Shown here one piece after another: positions 34,346 to 44,496 of a stretch of DNA of 54,908 nucleotides. Below the pieces are notes generated by a model. That model had not been told where the DNA came from. It saw nothing but the letters and a program-made list of their open reading frames with translations, and made no database searches. The translations under genes were made by a program, and so were the position numbers. The DNA is from Peribacillus saganii. GTDB lineage: Bacteria > Bacillota > Bacilli > Bacillales > DSM-1321. Position 1 is the stretch's first letter. Every line of letters begins with the position of its first letter. The stretch covers positions 1 through 54,908 of the forward strand of contig NZ_QVTE01000047.1 of assembly GCF_003429095.1 (NCBI RefSeq). Reading direction: 5' to 3'.

Positions 34346-34493
34346 GTTGGATTAGCTTCCAGAGAAAAACTCTGTTTAAATAGAAGTTGTAAGTCAATCA
34401 ATCATTTGATTAAATTTTTTACTTCTGTGGGATTCTATATAGAATCTATAATCACTGTAATCTTAACAACAAGAATAAAAGGGAGCAATACAT

Positions 34494-35234
34494 ATGAGAG
34501 TTAAAATGCCGGAGCCATTTACATTTGAAGGAGGTAAGCGTGCTGTTTTGCTGCTGCACGGTTTTACCGGGAATTCCGCCGATGTCCGGATGCTGGGCCG
34601 CTACCTGGAAAGCAGAGGGTATACTTGCCATGCACCCCAATATAAAGGGCATGGAGTTCCTCCTGAGGAATTGGTGCATACAGGCCCGCGTGATTGGTGG
34701 AAGGATGTCATGATGGCCTATGATTTGTTGAAAAGTAAAGGGCACCAGGAGATTGCAGTAGCCGGTCTTTCACTGGGAGGGGTTTTTTCCCTGAAATTAG
34801 GTTACACTGTACCTGTAAAGGGTATCGTACCAATGTGTGCACCTATGTACATAAAAAGCGAAGAAACCATGTATAAAGGCGTCTTAGAGTACGCCAGAGA
34901 ATTTAAAAAGCGGGAAGGGAAATCCGGAGAACTAATTGAGAGTGAAATGGCGGCTTTTCAACCGATGGGAACGCTTAAGGCCCTCCAGGAACTCATCGCT
35001 GATGTACGTGCTCATGTCGATGAAATCTATGCTCCCACATTTGTGGTTCAGGGGCGTCATGACCGTATGATTAATATAGACAGTGCGAATATTATTTATA
35101 ACGAAGTAGAATCAAATAACAAGAAAATAAAATGGTATGAAGAATCAGGTCATGTTATTACTCTTGATAAGGAACGTGACCAGCTGCATGAGGATGTCTA
35201 TCAGTTTTTGGAATCGCTTGATTGGCAGCATTAA
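34494..35234 (+). CDS. est: Carboxylesterase (Est30 type, YvaK-like)
   Basis: An alpha/beta hydrolase (246 aa) cleaving short-chain esters. The triad is Ser93 in GLSLGG, Asp190 in GRHD and His220 in [19 protein letters not shown] (22-34) provides the oxyanion hole. Highly similar in layout to Geobacillus Est30. It comes 46 nt before rnr in the conserved secG-yvaK-rnr-smpB order. The natural substrate is unknown. Confidence 0.93.
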   Translation: MRVKMPEPFTFEGGKRAVLLLHGFTGNSADVRMLGRYLESRGYTCHAPQYKGHGVPPEELVHTGPRDWWKDVMMAYDLLKSKGHQEIAVAGLSLGGVFSLKLGYTVPVKGIVPMCAPMYIKSEETMYKGVLEYAREFKKREGKSGELIESEMAAFQPMGTLKALQELIADVRAHVDEIYAPTFVVQGRHDRMINIDSANIIYNEVESNNKKIKWYEESGHVITLDKERDQLHEDVYQFLESLDWQH

Positions 35235-35280
35235 GGGATTTCCTCTCGCGGATTCATACCTTTAAAGAGGAGGTTTTTAT

Positions 35281-37668
35281 ATGGAGGATAGTGTACGCCA
35301 GCATGTTGACAGGCTTCTTTCCTTTATGAAGGAAGAAGCATATAAGCCTTTGACAGTCCAGGAGCTGGAACAGGCATTGGGAGTTCAAGATTCAATTGAT
35401 TTTAAGGACTTTGTCAAAGCATTAGTGCATATGGAGGAAAAGGGCCTTGTTGTCCGGACGCGCAGCAATCGCTACGGACTCCCGGAAAAAATGAATTTAA
35501 TTCGAGGGAAGATAACAGGCCATGCTAAGGGATTTGCGTTTGTGGTACCGGAAGAACCCGGAATGGATGATATTTTTATTCCGCCAAATGAAACGAAGAA
35601 TGCGATGCACGGGGATATCGTGCTGGTCAGGGTTTCAACAGAATCTAATGGATCCAGAAAAGAAGGAACGATAGAAAAAATAGTTGAACGCGGCATAACC
35701 GAAGTGGTCGGTACATACGTAGAAAGCAAGCACTTCGGCTTTGTGGTTCCAGATGATAAAAAAATCACCAATGATATTTTTATTCCTAAAAATGCCTCTG
35801 CCGGTGCTGTGGAAGGCCATAAGGTGGTCGTCCGGCTTACCGCTTATCCGGAAGGGCGTACAAGTGCAGAAGGGGAAGTCATCGAAATTCTCGGGCATAA
35901 GAATGACCCAGGGGTTGATATCCTGTCTGTTATTTACAAGCATGGCCTCCCGCTTGAATTTCCAGAGGATGTATTGAAGCAGGCCGTCGATACTCCTGAT
36001 ACGATCGCTGAGAGCGAGCTGGAGAACAGGCGAGATTTACGTGATCAAACGATTGTAACCATTGATGGGGCGGACGCAAAGGATCTGGATGATGCCGTAA
36101 CCGTGACGCGGATAGATAACGGCAATTATAAGCTGGGTGTTTCAATTGCAGATGTTTCCTATTATGTTACCGAAAATTCACCGATCGATAGGGAAGCTTT
36201 TGAACGCGGAACAAGTGTGTATTTAGTGGACCGGGTTATTCCGATGATCCCGCATCGCCTGTCGAACGGAATCTGTTCTTTAAATCCACAGGTAGACAGA
36301 CTGACATTAACATGTGAAATGGAAATTACTCCTCAGGGTGAAGTTGTGAACCATGAAATTTTCCAGAGTGTCATTAAGACTGTGGAACGTATGACATACG
36401 GCGATGTGAATAAAATACTGGTTGATAATGATGAAGAATTGATGAAGCGGTATGAACCGATCATCCCGATGTTCAAGGATATGGAGGAGCTTGCTCAAAT
36501 TCTTCGAGATAAGCGAATGCGGCGCGGCGCGATTGATTTTGACTTTAAAGAAGCAAAGGTGCTTGTGGATGAGGAAGGACACCCGACAGATGTGGTGCTT
36601 CGCGAGCGTTCAGTCGCTGAACGTCTAATAGAAGAATTCATGCTGGCGGCTAACGAAACGGTGGCTGAACATTTTCATTGGATGGAAGTGCCGTTTATTT
36701 ACCGAATCCATGAAGAGCCGAAGGAAGAAAAACTCCGACGCTTCTTTGAGTTCATTACGAACTTTGGATATTTGGTGAGGGGATCAGCGAACTCTGTCCA
36801 TCCGCGTGCGCTTCAGGAAATTGTTGAAGCGGTTGAAGGAAAACCGGAGGAAATGGTTATTTCAACGGTTATGCTTCGTTCCATGCAGCAGGCAAAATAC
36901 GATCCTGAAAGCCTTGGGCATTTTGGATTATCAACCGACTATTATACGCATTTTACATCACCGATCCGCCGCTATCCCGATCTGATTGTTCACCGGTTAA
37001 TCCGTAATTATCTGATTGAGGGGAAAATTGATGAATCAACACAGGCAAAGTGGGATGCCAGGCTGCCGGAAATTGCGGATCATACTTCCAATCGGGAGCG
37101 GCGTGCAGTAGATGCTGAGCGGGAAACAGATGACCTGAAGAAATCGGAATATATGCTTGATAAAATTGGCGAGGAATATGATGGCATCATATCCTCTGTA
37201 ACCAATTTTGGTATGTTCGTGGAATTGCCTAACACAATTGAGGGCCTTATCCATGTTAGTGCAATGTCAGACGATTATTACAGGTTCGATGAGCGGCATT
37301 TGGCCATGATTGGCGAGCGTTCAGGCAAGGTGTTCCGTATAGGGGACGAGATTTCAATTCGTGTTGTCAATGTGAATAAAGAAGAACGCGCGATTGATTT
37401 TGAGATCGCCGGCATGAAAGATAACAGAAGGCGCGAGGATACAGAGAAGCGAATCTTCCGGGCGGCTCCAAGCGACCGGAAGCGGAGTAAGGATGACCGT
37501 GCCGGCAAAAGTGAAGGAAAAAGAAATGGCGGCGGCGGTGGCAGAAATAACGGCGGAGGGCGCACTAAAAGCGGTGCTGCTTCTGATAATAAGCCGAAGC
37601 GGACAAAGAAGTACTATGAAAACGCTCCAGCTGCCAAGCGCAAAAGCAAACGTCCGAAGAAAAGGTAA
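35281..37668 (+). CDS. rnr: Ribonuclease R
   Basis: A 3'-5' exoribonuclease (795 aa) that degrades structured RNA and, with SmpB-tmRNA, mRNA on stalled ribosomes. Domains in order: N-terminal winged helix (about 1-70), cold-shock OB domains (75-230), RNB catalytic domain with [12 protein letters not shown] at 262-273 and [17 protein letters not shown]1 domain from about 634 ([15 protein letters not shown]), and a basic Lys/Arg/Gly tail from about 715, including a GGGGG stretch and ending [16 protein letters not shown] precedes the ATG. smpB and ssrA follow. Confidence 0.96.
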   Translation: MEDSVRQHVDRLLSFMKEEAYKPLTVQELEQALGVQDSIDFKDFVKALVHMEEKGLVVRTRSNRYGLPEKMNLIRGKITGHAKGFAFVVPEEPGMDDIFIPPNETKNAMHGDIVLVRVSTESNGSRKEGTIEKIVERGITEVVGTYVESKHFGFVVPDDKKITNDIFIPKNASAGAVEGHKVVVRLTAYPEGRTSAEGEVIEILGHKNDPGVDILSVIYKHGLPLEFPEDVLKQAVDTPDTIAESELENRRDLRDQTIVTIDGADAKDLDDAVTVTRIDNGNYKLGVSIADVSYYVTENSPIDREAFERGTSVYLVDRVIPMIPHRLSNGICSLNPQVDRLTLTCEMEITPQGEVVNHEIFQSVIKTVERMTYGDVNKILVDNDEELMKRYEPIIPMFKDMEELAQILRDKRMRRGAIDFDFKEAKVLVDEEGHPTDVVLRERSVAERLIEEFMLAANETVAEHFHWMEVPFIYRIHEEPKEEKLRRFFEFITNFGYLVRGSANSVHPRALQEIVEAVEGKPEEMVISTVMLRSMQQAKYDPESLGHFGLSTDYYTHFTSPIRRYPDLIVHRLIRNYLIEGKIDESTQAKWDARLPEIADHTSNRERRAVDAERETDDLKKSEYMLDKIGEEYDGIISSVTNFGMFVELPNTIEGLIHVSAMSDDYYRFDERHLAMIGERSGKVFRIGDEISIRVVNVNKEERAIDFEIAGMKDNRRREDTEKRIFRAAPSDRKRSKDDRAGKSEGKRNGGGGGRNNGGGRTKSGAASDNKPKRTKKYYENAPAAKRKSKRPKKR

Positions 37669-37680
37669 AATGATGTTTGA

Positions 37681-37720
37681 AAAAGGTAAGAGCCTGTTCT
37701 GCAGCAGGCTCTTACCTTTT
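37681..37720 (+). terminator. Terminator after rnr
   Basis: A perfect 16-bp stem AAAAGGTAAGAGCCTG/CAGGCTCTTACCTTTT with an 8-nt loop; its U-rich 3' arm acts as the T tract. Confidence 0.75.
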
Positions 37721-37916
37721 GCTGAACCCGCTTAAATTGCCGTAATCCTTAAAATTTGATATCATGTTTAAAAGAGAATGAGTACCTTTTATAAATAGAG
37801 CATTTCTGCGCCAAACGATTCTTCTTTGATAGTGGAACATTTGACCGTTGCCATAATTGAAGGCTGATCAGGGCGTTTTCGGTTTTCTTTCTAAATTAAT
37901 TAGTAAAACTTTATTA

Positions 37917-38163
37917 ATAAGTAAAGATGTCTAGCTTCAGCGCCCAGCAACTTTTTTTCCGTAGGAAAATAAAGCCCCGACGCACAGGACGTGCTAGTGC
38001 CGGCATCGCCACAGGACGTGGCGACACCGGCCTCGAGTATTGTCCCCAAGTACCGTCACAACCTTAGTCGGAGGGCCACAGGATGTGGGTCAGGACAGCG
38101 TTGCCACAGGACGTGGCGCAATTAGCTGTCCTTCCTGCGTTAGGGCGCTTTCGCAATTTCTAG
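37917..38163 (+). repeat. Interspersed intergenic repeat, long copy
   Basis: AAGATGTCTAGCTTCAGCGCC to TTAGGGCGCTTTCGCAATTTC. Internal CCACAGGACGTGGCG-like motifs are repeated several times, so it is longer than other copies. Head-to-tail with the next copy. Confidence 0.75.
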
Positions 38164-38186
38164 CTATAAAAGTATACTTTTTTACC

Positions 38187-38379
38187 AAGTACAGACGTCT
38201 AGCTGCAGCGCCCAGCCCCGACGCACAGGACGTGCTAGTGCCGGCGTCGCCACAGGACGTGGCGATCTAAGCCGGCCTCGAGGTCATAAGCCAATCGCTT
38301 CGGAAGGCAAAAAGCGCCTTCTGCCAGCGCTTGTCTTATGCTTGTCGGGGCTGACCAGGGCGCTTTCGCTTTTCTTATA
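38187..38379 (+). repeat. Interspersed intergenic repeat, second tandem copy
   Basis: AAGTACAGACGTCTAGCTGC to GGGCGCTTTCGCTTTTCTTA, with a central CGAGGTCATAAGCCAATCGC segment that also forms the window's left edge. It ends only 12 bases before the smpB start. Confidence 0.8.
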
Positions 38380-38391
38380 GGGGGAGTTAAC

Positions 38392-38859
38392 ATGCCAAAG
38401 GGTGAAGGCAAGCAAGTAGCACAAAACAAAAAAGCAAACCATGATTATTTTATAGAAGAAACCTATGAAGCTGGAATTGTACTGCAGGGAACCGAGATAA
38501 AAGCAATTCGTGCAGGAAGATTAAATCTCAAGGACGCCTTTGCGAGAATTGAGCGCGGAGAATTGTTTCTCCATAATATGCACATCAGTCCATATGAACA
38601 GGGTAACCGGTACAACCATGATCCTTTAAGGACAAGGAAGCTTCTGCTGCACAGGAAGCAGATAAACCAGCTAATAGGAGAAACGAAGGAAGAGGGCTAC
38701 ACAATCGTCCCTTTAAAGGTCTACTTAAAAAACGGATTTGCTAAAGTATTAATTGGCCTCGGTAAAGGGAAAAAGAATTTTGATAAACGAGAAACGCTAA
38801 AGAAGAAGGATGCCAACCGTGAGATCGAGCGGGCTTTGCGTGAACGGCAGAAGATGTAG
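38392..38859 (+). CDS. smpB: SsrA-binding protein SmpB
   Basis: A 155-residue OB-fold protein that binds the tRNA-like part of tmRNA and brings it to stalled ribosomes. [20 protein letters not shown] and [11 protein letters not shown] are core motifs, and the basic C-terminal tail enters the decoding centre. GGGGGAG stands before the ATG at 38392. The longer frame from 38338 runs into the repeat and is rejected. ssrA follows 146 nt later. Confidence 0.95.
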   Translation: MPKGEGKQVAQNKKANHDYFIEETYEAGIVLQGTEIKAIRAGRLNLKDAFARIERGELFLHNMHISPYEQGNRYNHDPLRTRKLLLHRKQINQLIGETKEEGYTIVPLKVYLKNGFAKVLIGLGKGKKNFDKRETLKKKDANREIERALRERQKM

Positions 38860-38879
38860 ATATTTACAGGACCTTACAA

Positions 38880-38907
38880 TTGAAAAATAACGTAAATATG
38901 TTATAAT
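38880..38907 (+). promoter_or_regulatory. ssrA promoter
   Basis: TTGAAA (38880-38885), 16 bp, extended -10 TGTTATAAT ending at 38907. Confidence 0.55.
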
Positions 38908-39005
38908 ATTAAATGTAAGACACAATTGAATATCAGCAAACAAGCTGGCCATTCATTCTTCGTATGCTCCATTTCGTTGTTGCCTAATAGCAACAGCCAT
39001 CTCAT

Positions 39006-39367
39006 GGGGACGCTACGGATTCGACAGGGATAGTTCGAGCTTAGGTTGCGAGTCGAGGGGATCGGCCTCGTTAAAACGTCAAAGCCTATAACTGGCAAAC
39101 AAAACAACAACTTCGCTTTCGCTGCTTAATAACAGTTGATTGCGGTTCCTCCCTCCATTGCCCATGTGGTAGGGTAAGGGACTCACTCTAAGTGGGCTAC
39201 GCCGGATTCCACCGTCTGAGGATGAAGGAAGAGAACAACCAGACTAGCTGCTCCAAAGCCTGTCGATAGGCTGCCGGGTAAGCGAATTGCCAATATGTCG
39301 ACTACACTCGTAGAAGCTTAAGTGCCGTTATGTCTGGACGTGGGTTCGACTCCCACCGTCTCCACCA
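39006..39367 (+). ncRNA. ssrA: Transfer-messenger RNA (tmRNA)
   Basis: The tRNA-like ends pair (GGGGACG at the 5' end with CGTCTCC near the 3' end), with T-loop GGGTTCGACTCCC and an encoded CCA. The tag frame runs 39094-39129: after the charged Ala it encodes GKQNNNFAFAA and two stops (TAATAA). Acts with SmpB in trans-translation; the tag sends products to ClpXP and others. Confidence 0.97.
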
Positions 39368-39429
39368 TACATAATTTGGTGGGTAATGAACATTATTCAT
39401 TGGGAAACAAAACTAAATTTTAATTTTAA

Positions 39430-39465
39430 AAAGAACTGTAGATAAATCTCTACGGTTCTTTTTTA
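39430..39465 (+). terminator. Terminator after ssrA
   Basis: AAGAACTGTAGA/TCTACGGTTCTT stem followed by six T. The remaining 250 bases to the next gene are AT-rich with nothing recognised. Confidence 0.8.
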
Positions 39466-39718
39466 TTTTAGTCAGCATTATAAACCTCCCATTCAGGGAA
39501 GAGTACTGGAACGAAGGTATTTTTCCTATAGTAATAATTGTTGGAAGAATATTTCCTGCTACAGGTAAAACAATAAAAAGGTTTTCGTAGACTAGTTAGC
39601 AACTATTAGCTGCAGTATTTCAGTAAATTTATTTTATTATTAAAATTAATCACTCCAAAACCCTTCATATTAAAAAAGTTTAAACCATATGGCTTAAACT
39701 ATTTCAATACTATTAATG

Positions 39719-40798
39719 TTATATTCCTCCGCCTTCATCATAAAAGCTTCTTTTTTCATTCTTTACGACTTTAGATAATGAAATTGTACCAGTTGCTACA
39801 ATTATAGCGCTTCCTACTATTAAGACGTTGAAAAAATTAAATTTGGTAAATAAATTTATTAAGAGATACGACACGACAAGTGAAGCCAAAGGAGAAATGA
39901 TCCATACCAAACCTATACGCTTGATCACATTTTTTTGTAATATGGCAAAACCGTCTTTAGCAGCCCCAACTCCCAGGATTCCACAGGTTGTTACCTGGGT
40001 TAATGGAATAGGAAGTCCAAAGACTGAGGCGATAATAACTAATGTGCCGCCTGTAAACGAAACTGCACTTCCTTGTAATAAAGAAAGTTTTGTTATTTCC
40101 TTACCGTTCGTCTCTAATACCCTGCTTCCTAAAAGAATGGCACCAAAGGAAGTGAACAGGGCACCAACTAGAAGACCATTTGTTTCAGAAATCAGGTTTG
40201 CACCCACAAGAGGTCCAATTGCATTGGCAACATTATTCATTCCGGCAGAAAAGGCTTCCAGGCAGCCGCCTAGAACTAGTAATAATGAAAGCCATTTTGT
40301 CCAGGGTCCGGTTCCTGTAAGTAATGTCCACCGATTTTCCGCAGTCTTAATCAGGTAGCCTAAACCAAAGGTAATCAGGAAAGAAGTAATTGGAATGATA
40401 ATCCAGAATGAAATGATCACAACTAATGAATCCGTATATACAGCATGAAATGCCGCTCCAACCCCTATGATTGACCCAACGGTTACTTCACTTGTAGACA
40501 AAGGAATTCCAACAAGGTTTGCTATAAAAAGTGTTAAAGTGGCCCCTATTAGAATAATAACTACAATCTCGGCATTCAGGATATCGGATGGGATAATTCC
40601 TTCCCCTATGGTTTTAACCACTTCACCGCCGCCTAGAAAAGCACCTAAAAATGCTGAAACCGCAACTAACAGAAGTGCCAGCCGTTTGTTTTTTATTGCC
40701 CCCGCCCCATATGGTGCGCCCATTGAGGCCGCTGTTCCGCTTGCACCTATGTTCATTGCAAAGAAAAGGGCCACGGCAATTGCGATATAAGTTAACAT
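39719..40798 (-). CDS. PiT-family inorganic anion permease (CysP-like sulfate or phosphate)
   Basis: A 359-residue integral membrane protein with about ten to eleven helices and the PiT repeat signatures: AMNIGASGTAASMG near the N-terminus and GMNNVANAIGPLVG in the second half. The sequence around MNIGASG...GGGEVVKTI is close to B. subtilis CysP, a sulfate permease, rather than to phosphate permeases with a larger loop. No sulfate-assimilation or pho gene is next to it, and no riboswitch is seen upstream, so the substrate is undecided. Confidence 0.82.
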   Translation of the reverse strand: MLTYIAIAVALFFAMNIGASGTAASMGAPYGAGAIKNKRLALLLVAVSAFLGAFLGGGEVVKTIGEGIIPSDILNAEIVVIILIGATLTLFIANLVGIPLSTSEVTVGSIIGVGAAFHAVYTDSLVVIISFWIIIPITSFLITFGLGYLIKTAENRWTLLTGTGPWTKWLSLLLVLGGCLEAFSAGMNNVANAIGPLVGANLISETNGLLVGALFTSFGAILLGSRVLETNGKEITKLSLLQGSAVSFTGGTLVIIASVFGLPIPLTQVTTCGILGVGAAKDGFAILQKNVIKRIGLVWIISPLASLVVSYLLINLFTKFNFFNVLIVGSAIIVATGTISLSKVVKNEKRSFYDEGGGI

Positions 40799-41427
40799 AT
40801 AAATAACCTCTCTTCATTGTTCTTGCGCATACCATATTAGCAAGCTAATTCGTATAATTAATTCCAAGTAAACCACTGTGTATTTAATAGTTTAAATTAT
40901 ATAGTTTTCATTTAGAATATACAAGAGGAATCTCAGTTAATTTGGGGGGGCTTTCAAAGAATCCTTTACTGTTCGCAGACAAACAGATAGTAGTAAAAAC
41001 AATCGCAATATTCATCAGCGGATGTTTTTAAAATATTGCCTATTCCGTTGAAAATTCCCTGGAATACTTTTGTTTGAAATTGAGCAAATGCAGTTGCTTT
41101 CTCTGTAATTGGATTACATAAAAATCCTAATTTAAGCAGTGTCAGGCTAGCTGTTTTGCCGGATGCGACAATGACTCCAAGATAACAGACACATGTTATG
41201 GAGGCGGCCTGAAGTTTTAAAAGGCAAATAAACAGTTATTCCGGTTTTTTCATATCTGGATAATTTATAGGATGATTGTAATTTTTTTATTCATATAAGC
41301 AATGAAAACTCTCAGTCTATGTGTTGAGGTTTTTTCATAAAAACGTTATTATGTAAAGTGTTAAAGTAGCATTTTATTTATTTTATTTACCATCATTCCG
41401 ATTCAAAGTTGAAAGCGAGTGTGCAAT
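40799..41427. other. Long intergenic region with an open frame lacking a start
   Basis: Separates the permease and yeeI. On the minus strand, 41235-40966 is an open frame of 89 codons ending in TAA but without ATG, GTG or TTG at its head (see findings). Otherwise AT-rich; no RNA element recognised. Confidence 0.4.
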
Positions 41428-42144
41428 ATGGGCCGTAAATGGAACAATATTAAGGAAAAGAAAGCGTCAAAGGATGCAAATACGAGCCGTATTTATGCAA
41501 AGTTTGGCCGTGAAATTTATGTAGCAGCAAAGCAGGGTGAACCAGATCCCGAGTTAAACCAGAATTTAAGATTCGTTCTTGAGCGTGCTAAGACATATAA
41601 TGTGCCGAGAGCCATCATTGACCGCGCGATTGAAAAAGCAAAAGGCGGTTCAGAGGAAAACTATGATGAGCTGCGTTATGAAGGCTTCGGACCAAATGGT
41701 TCAATGGTGATTGTCGACGCTCTTACTAATAACGTAAATCGTACTGCATCAGATGTGCGTGCAGCATTTGGCAAGAACGGCGGAAACATGGGAGTAAGCG
41801 GGTCCGTAGCTTATATGTTTGATGCAACAGCTGTTATTGGAATTGAAGGCAAAACAGCTGATGAAGTGCTTGAACTCCTAATGGAAGCGGATGTAGATGT
41901 ACGTGACATAATCGAAGAAGATGAGTCTGTTATTGTTTATTCCGAGCCTGAGCAGTTCCATGCAGTGCAAGAAGCACTTAGAGATGCTGGCATTACTGAT
42001 TTTACAGTCGCGGAATTAACAATGCTTGCACAAAATGATGTAGAACTTCCAGAGGATGCACTGGCAAAATTCGAAAAATTGATTGATGCATTAGAAGACT
42101 TGGAAGATGTAAGACAAGTTTACCACAACGTTGATTTAGGCTAA
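41428..42144 (+). CDS. yeeI: YebC/PmpR-family protein YeeI
   Basis: A three-domain YebC-type protein (238 aa) beginning [20 protein letters not shown], almost identical to the B. subtilis YeeI start. Conserved [40 protein letters not shown] and [22 protein letters not shown]. The family was annotated as transcriptional regulators; recent work on homologues links them to translation of proline-rich stretches. The GTG at 41419 is less likely than the ATG at 41428. Confidence 0.93.
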   Translation: MGRKWNNIKEKKASKDANTSRIYAKFGREIYVAAKQGEPDPELNQNLRFVLERAKTYNVPRAIIDRAIEKAKGGSEENYDELRYEGFGPNGSMVIVDALTNNVNRTASDVRAAFGKNGGNMGVSGSVAYMFDATAVIGIEGKTADEVLELLMEADVDVRDIIEEDESVIVYSEPEQFHAVQEALRDAGITDFTVAELTMLAQNDVELPEDALAKFEKLIDALEDLEDVRQVYHNVDLG

Positions 42145-42151
42145 GAATAGT

Positions 42152-42191
42152 AAAGCAGACCTTTAGATTTATAACTAGGTCTGCTTTTTTT
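42152..42191 (+). terminator. Terminator after yeeI
   Basis: AAAGCAGACCT/AGGTCTGCTTT stem followed by T run. Confidence 0.85.
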
Positions 42192-42289
42192 ATGATATTT
42201 CGCAATGGCTAATCCATTAATGGAGGATAATCATTTGGTATTTGGGGATATTAACCTTGGCAGTAAAAATATTAAAAGGAGTGATCCCC

Positions 42290-43351
42290 GTGCCATTTGG
42301 TGCTCATGAAGCAATGGAAGTACACGAGATTTTAATGGAAAAGATAAATATGATCACGCACTTTAACATTTATGCGAATGAAACAAATAACACACAATTA
42401 TTAGACATAATCATTCGCCATCAGCAAGAGGAAATCAGGTCATATAATGAATTTGTTGCATACACACATGATTATAAAACTTTTGCCCCGATTCCTCCTA
42501 ATACAGAAGTAAGAGGAATTAGCCCGCAGCAGATTCAATACGGAATGAACACACAGCCGGAGTTTACTCCACAGTATGGAACAGTGAGCAGTGACCGTGA
42601 AATCGCATCTGCCATGCTGCTTTGCCACAAAAATGCAGCCAGAAATGGAATGTGGGCTGCTCTTGAGTGTGCTGATCCCAATCTGCGAAAAATGTTAATA
42701 AACAGTGCAACGAACTGTGCTAATCAGGCTTATGAGGTTTTTCTGTTCATGAATGAACAAGGTCTTTACCCAGTGCCTACATTGAATGATAATACAGCAA
42801 AAACTCTTTTACACAGATATCAGCCGGCCGATCGCGCACTTGAGGTTCAATACTTTGGACAAAATACTGGTTATACTGGACAAAATTATGGATATGCAGG
42901 CCAAGGGAATGCGGGTGCTGGTCAATTTGCAGGCTACCCGGGACAGACTATGCCTAATGGCGTGCAGCCAGCTTATGGATCACCAGCTTCCTTCCCGTCT
43001 GGCTATGGAAATGCAGGAGGCGCTTATGGATCTTCCGTTTCCAACTCACAAGGTGTTTACGGAGCCCAAACTTATGGAGCATCTTCCTCCACTTCAGCGG
43101 ACGCCTTTGGAACTCAAGCGGGTACATACGGAGCTTCCGCTTCCGCTTCTCCGGTTTCATTTGGAACAGCTGGGTATGCTTCAGGAGATGTTTCCGGTGC
43201 AGGCAGCCAGTCTGCATCTAACGACATTAATGTAAGTAATCCAGAAAGTGTGATCTATGGGAACGGAACGCAGGAAATGCGCACATCAGCAACAGATTCT
43301 GTAGCAGAACAGGAAGCCACAGCATCCCAGGATAATAACACAGCCCGTTAG
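42290..43351 (+). CDS. CotF-like spore coat protein with Gly/Tyr/Ser/Ala-rich tail
   Basis: 353 residues in two parts. Residues about 5-165 are helical and resemble the CotF/ferritin-like coat domain (AMEVHEILMEKINMITHFNIY, IIIRHQQEEIRSYNEFV, SDREIASAMLLCHKNAARNGMWAALE, NQAYEVFLFMNEQGLY). Residues about 189-330 are low-complexity, rich in Gly, Tyr, Ser, Ala and Gln, with recurrent GY, YGA and GQ motifs, and the end is acidic/polar. The strong AAAGGAGTGAT site points to the GTG at 42290, not the upstream in-frame ATG at 42242. A role in the spore coat is inferred from the domain. Confidence 0.78.
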   Translation: MPFGAHEAMEVHEILMEKINMITHFNIYANETNNTQLLDIIIRHQQEEIRSYNEFVAYTHDYKTFAPIPPNTEVRGISPQQIQYGMNTQPEFTPQYGTVSSDREIASAMLLCHKNAARNGMWAALECADPNLRKMLINSATNCANQAYEVFLFMNEQGLYPVPTLNDNTAKTLLHRYQPADRALEVQYFGQNTGYTGQNYGYAGQGNAGAGQFAGYPGQTMPNGVQPAYGSPASFPSGYGNAGGAYGSSVSNSQGVYGAQTYGASSSTSADAFGTQAGTYGASASASPVSFGTAGYASGDVSGAGSQSASNDINVSNPESVIYGNGTQEMRTSATDSVAEQEATASQDNNTAR

Positions 43352-43386
43352 AAGAACACATTGAAAAATTTAAAGAACGTCAGCTA

Positions 43387-43420
43387 AAACCACCCACTAA
43401 CGATAAAGTGGGTGGTTTTC
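43387..43420 (+). terminator. Terminator after the coat-protein gene
   Basis: AAACCACCCACT/AGTGGGTGGTTT stem followed by TTC TTT. Confidence 0.82.
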
Positions 43421-43557
43421 TTTATATCATTTATGGGAAATTAAATAGTGGTAACTTTGGAAAAAGGAGGAAAAACTTAACTTTACTGAAAATGGTTCTA
43501 TTACATCCCGTCTATTGCTAAAATAAAGAAGAATATCGTTTTGAAAGGATGATACAG

Positions 43558-44172
43558 TTGTTTAAAAAGATTGCTTCGGATGCATTAGGTTTATCTGATA
43601 TTGGCACAATAATCCACCCATCAGATTATGATAAGACGGATGCTGACGATTATGTCATGCATGAAGATAACGAAAAAATCTATTTTTTAATTAAAACCAA
43701 AGCTGACGAATACTGCTTTACTAATCTCGCCATCATCCACGTTGATGGTCAAAGTGCCGTTTCTTCCAAGAGAACGTTAAAACGCTACCCTTATTCACAA
43801 AACAAAATTTCAAACGTACTTTTGGAAACAGCAGGAAAACTGGATATGGATGTTGAGATCAAATTCATGCTCGGCAAAGAGCAATTCGATATTGATGTGA
43901 AAAAAGAACAAATTGAGCAATTAAAAGATCTGTATAAATCGCTGTTAAGGATTTCTGAAATCACATATGAAAATGATATTTACATTAAAATGGCATCTCA
44001 AAGCCTGGATAAAGCAGTGACTGTGCTGCAAAATTCCCGAACTGATGATAATAAACTAGCAGATACATACAGGGATTTAACAGACTTCGGCTTCACCTGG
44101 TTAACATCCGTCCGCGGACAATATCACACAAAAGACTTTGGTGAGATTTTTGAGAAGTATATTAATAATTAA
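43558..44172 (+). CDS. yvbH: PH-domain protein, YvbH-like
   Basis: A 204-residue protein close to B. subtilis YvbH: an N-terminal bacterial PH-like domain (about 1-125, LGLSDIGTIIHPSDYDKTDADDY..., KRTLKRYPYSQNKIS) and a C-terminal helical oligomerisation region (about 140-204, ending YHTKDFGEIFEKYINN). Function unknown. The ATG at 43549 touches the AAAGG; the TTG at 43558 has an 8-base spacing and gives the YvbH-like start FKKIASDALG. Confidence 0.86.
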   Translation: MFKKIASDALGLSDIGTIIHPSDYDKTDADDYVMHEDNEKIYFLIKTKADEYCFTNLAIIHVDGQSAVSSKRTLKRYPYSQNKISNVLLETAGKLDMDVEIKFMLGKEQFDIDVKKEQIEQLKDLYKSLLRISEITYENDIYIKMASQSLDKAVTVLQNSRTDDNKLADTYRDLTDFGFTWLTSVRGQYHTKDFGEIFEKYINN

Positions 44173-44191
44173 CTAGCACTCATTATTCAAG

Positions 44192-44220
44192 CAGGGGGAC
44201 GGTAATCCGTGCCCTTTTTA
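44192..44220 (+). terminator. Probable terminator after yvbH
   Basis: GGGGACGG TAAT CCGTGCCC pairs with one mismatch and is followed by TTTTT. Confidence 0.55.
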
Positions 44221-44291
44221 ATTTGCCTTTTCCAGTGCTGAATACGATTTCGTTCACTAGAATCCGCATCATTGAGATTAGGAGAAATAAT

Positions 44292-44372
44292 ATGAAAAAC
44301 GACAAAATAAATTTGGTTTTTGGCCAAATAAATGAAAATCTCGCCAAATTACTCCTCATTTCGCAAAAATAA
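44292..44372 (+). CDS. Possible 26-residue peptide
   Basis: ATG at 44292 is eight bases after TTAGGAG, and the frame runs 26 codons (MKNDKINLVFGQ...LLLISQK). The ORF lies inside an inverted repeat (44299-44308 with 44373-44382), so it may instead be an intergenic element. No known family. Confidence 0.25.
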   Translation: MKNDKINLVFGQINENLAKLLLISQK

Positions 44373-44496
44373 ATTTTGTCGTACGATTTTCAAAGCAGGG
44401 AAGCAGGCATATCAAGTCGAATTATTCCAAAAACCAAACAAGGAGTGATGAAATGATCATTAATGATATTACGGGAGCACTCAGCGACTCCCTTAA

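Noticed and set aside
38040..38429. ORFs of 60-80 codons on both strands before smpB
   Set aside because: They lie in two copies of the interspersed repeat; the smpB start at 38392 has its own ribosome binding site.
39350..39720. tmRNA 3' end as an integration site
   Set aside because: No integrase, no duplicated tmRNA end and no phage genes follow; the next gene is an ordinary permease.
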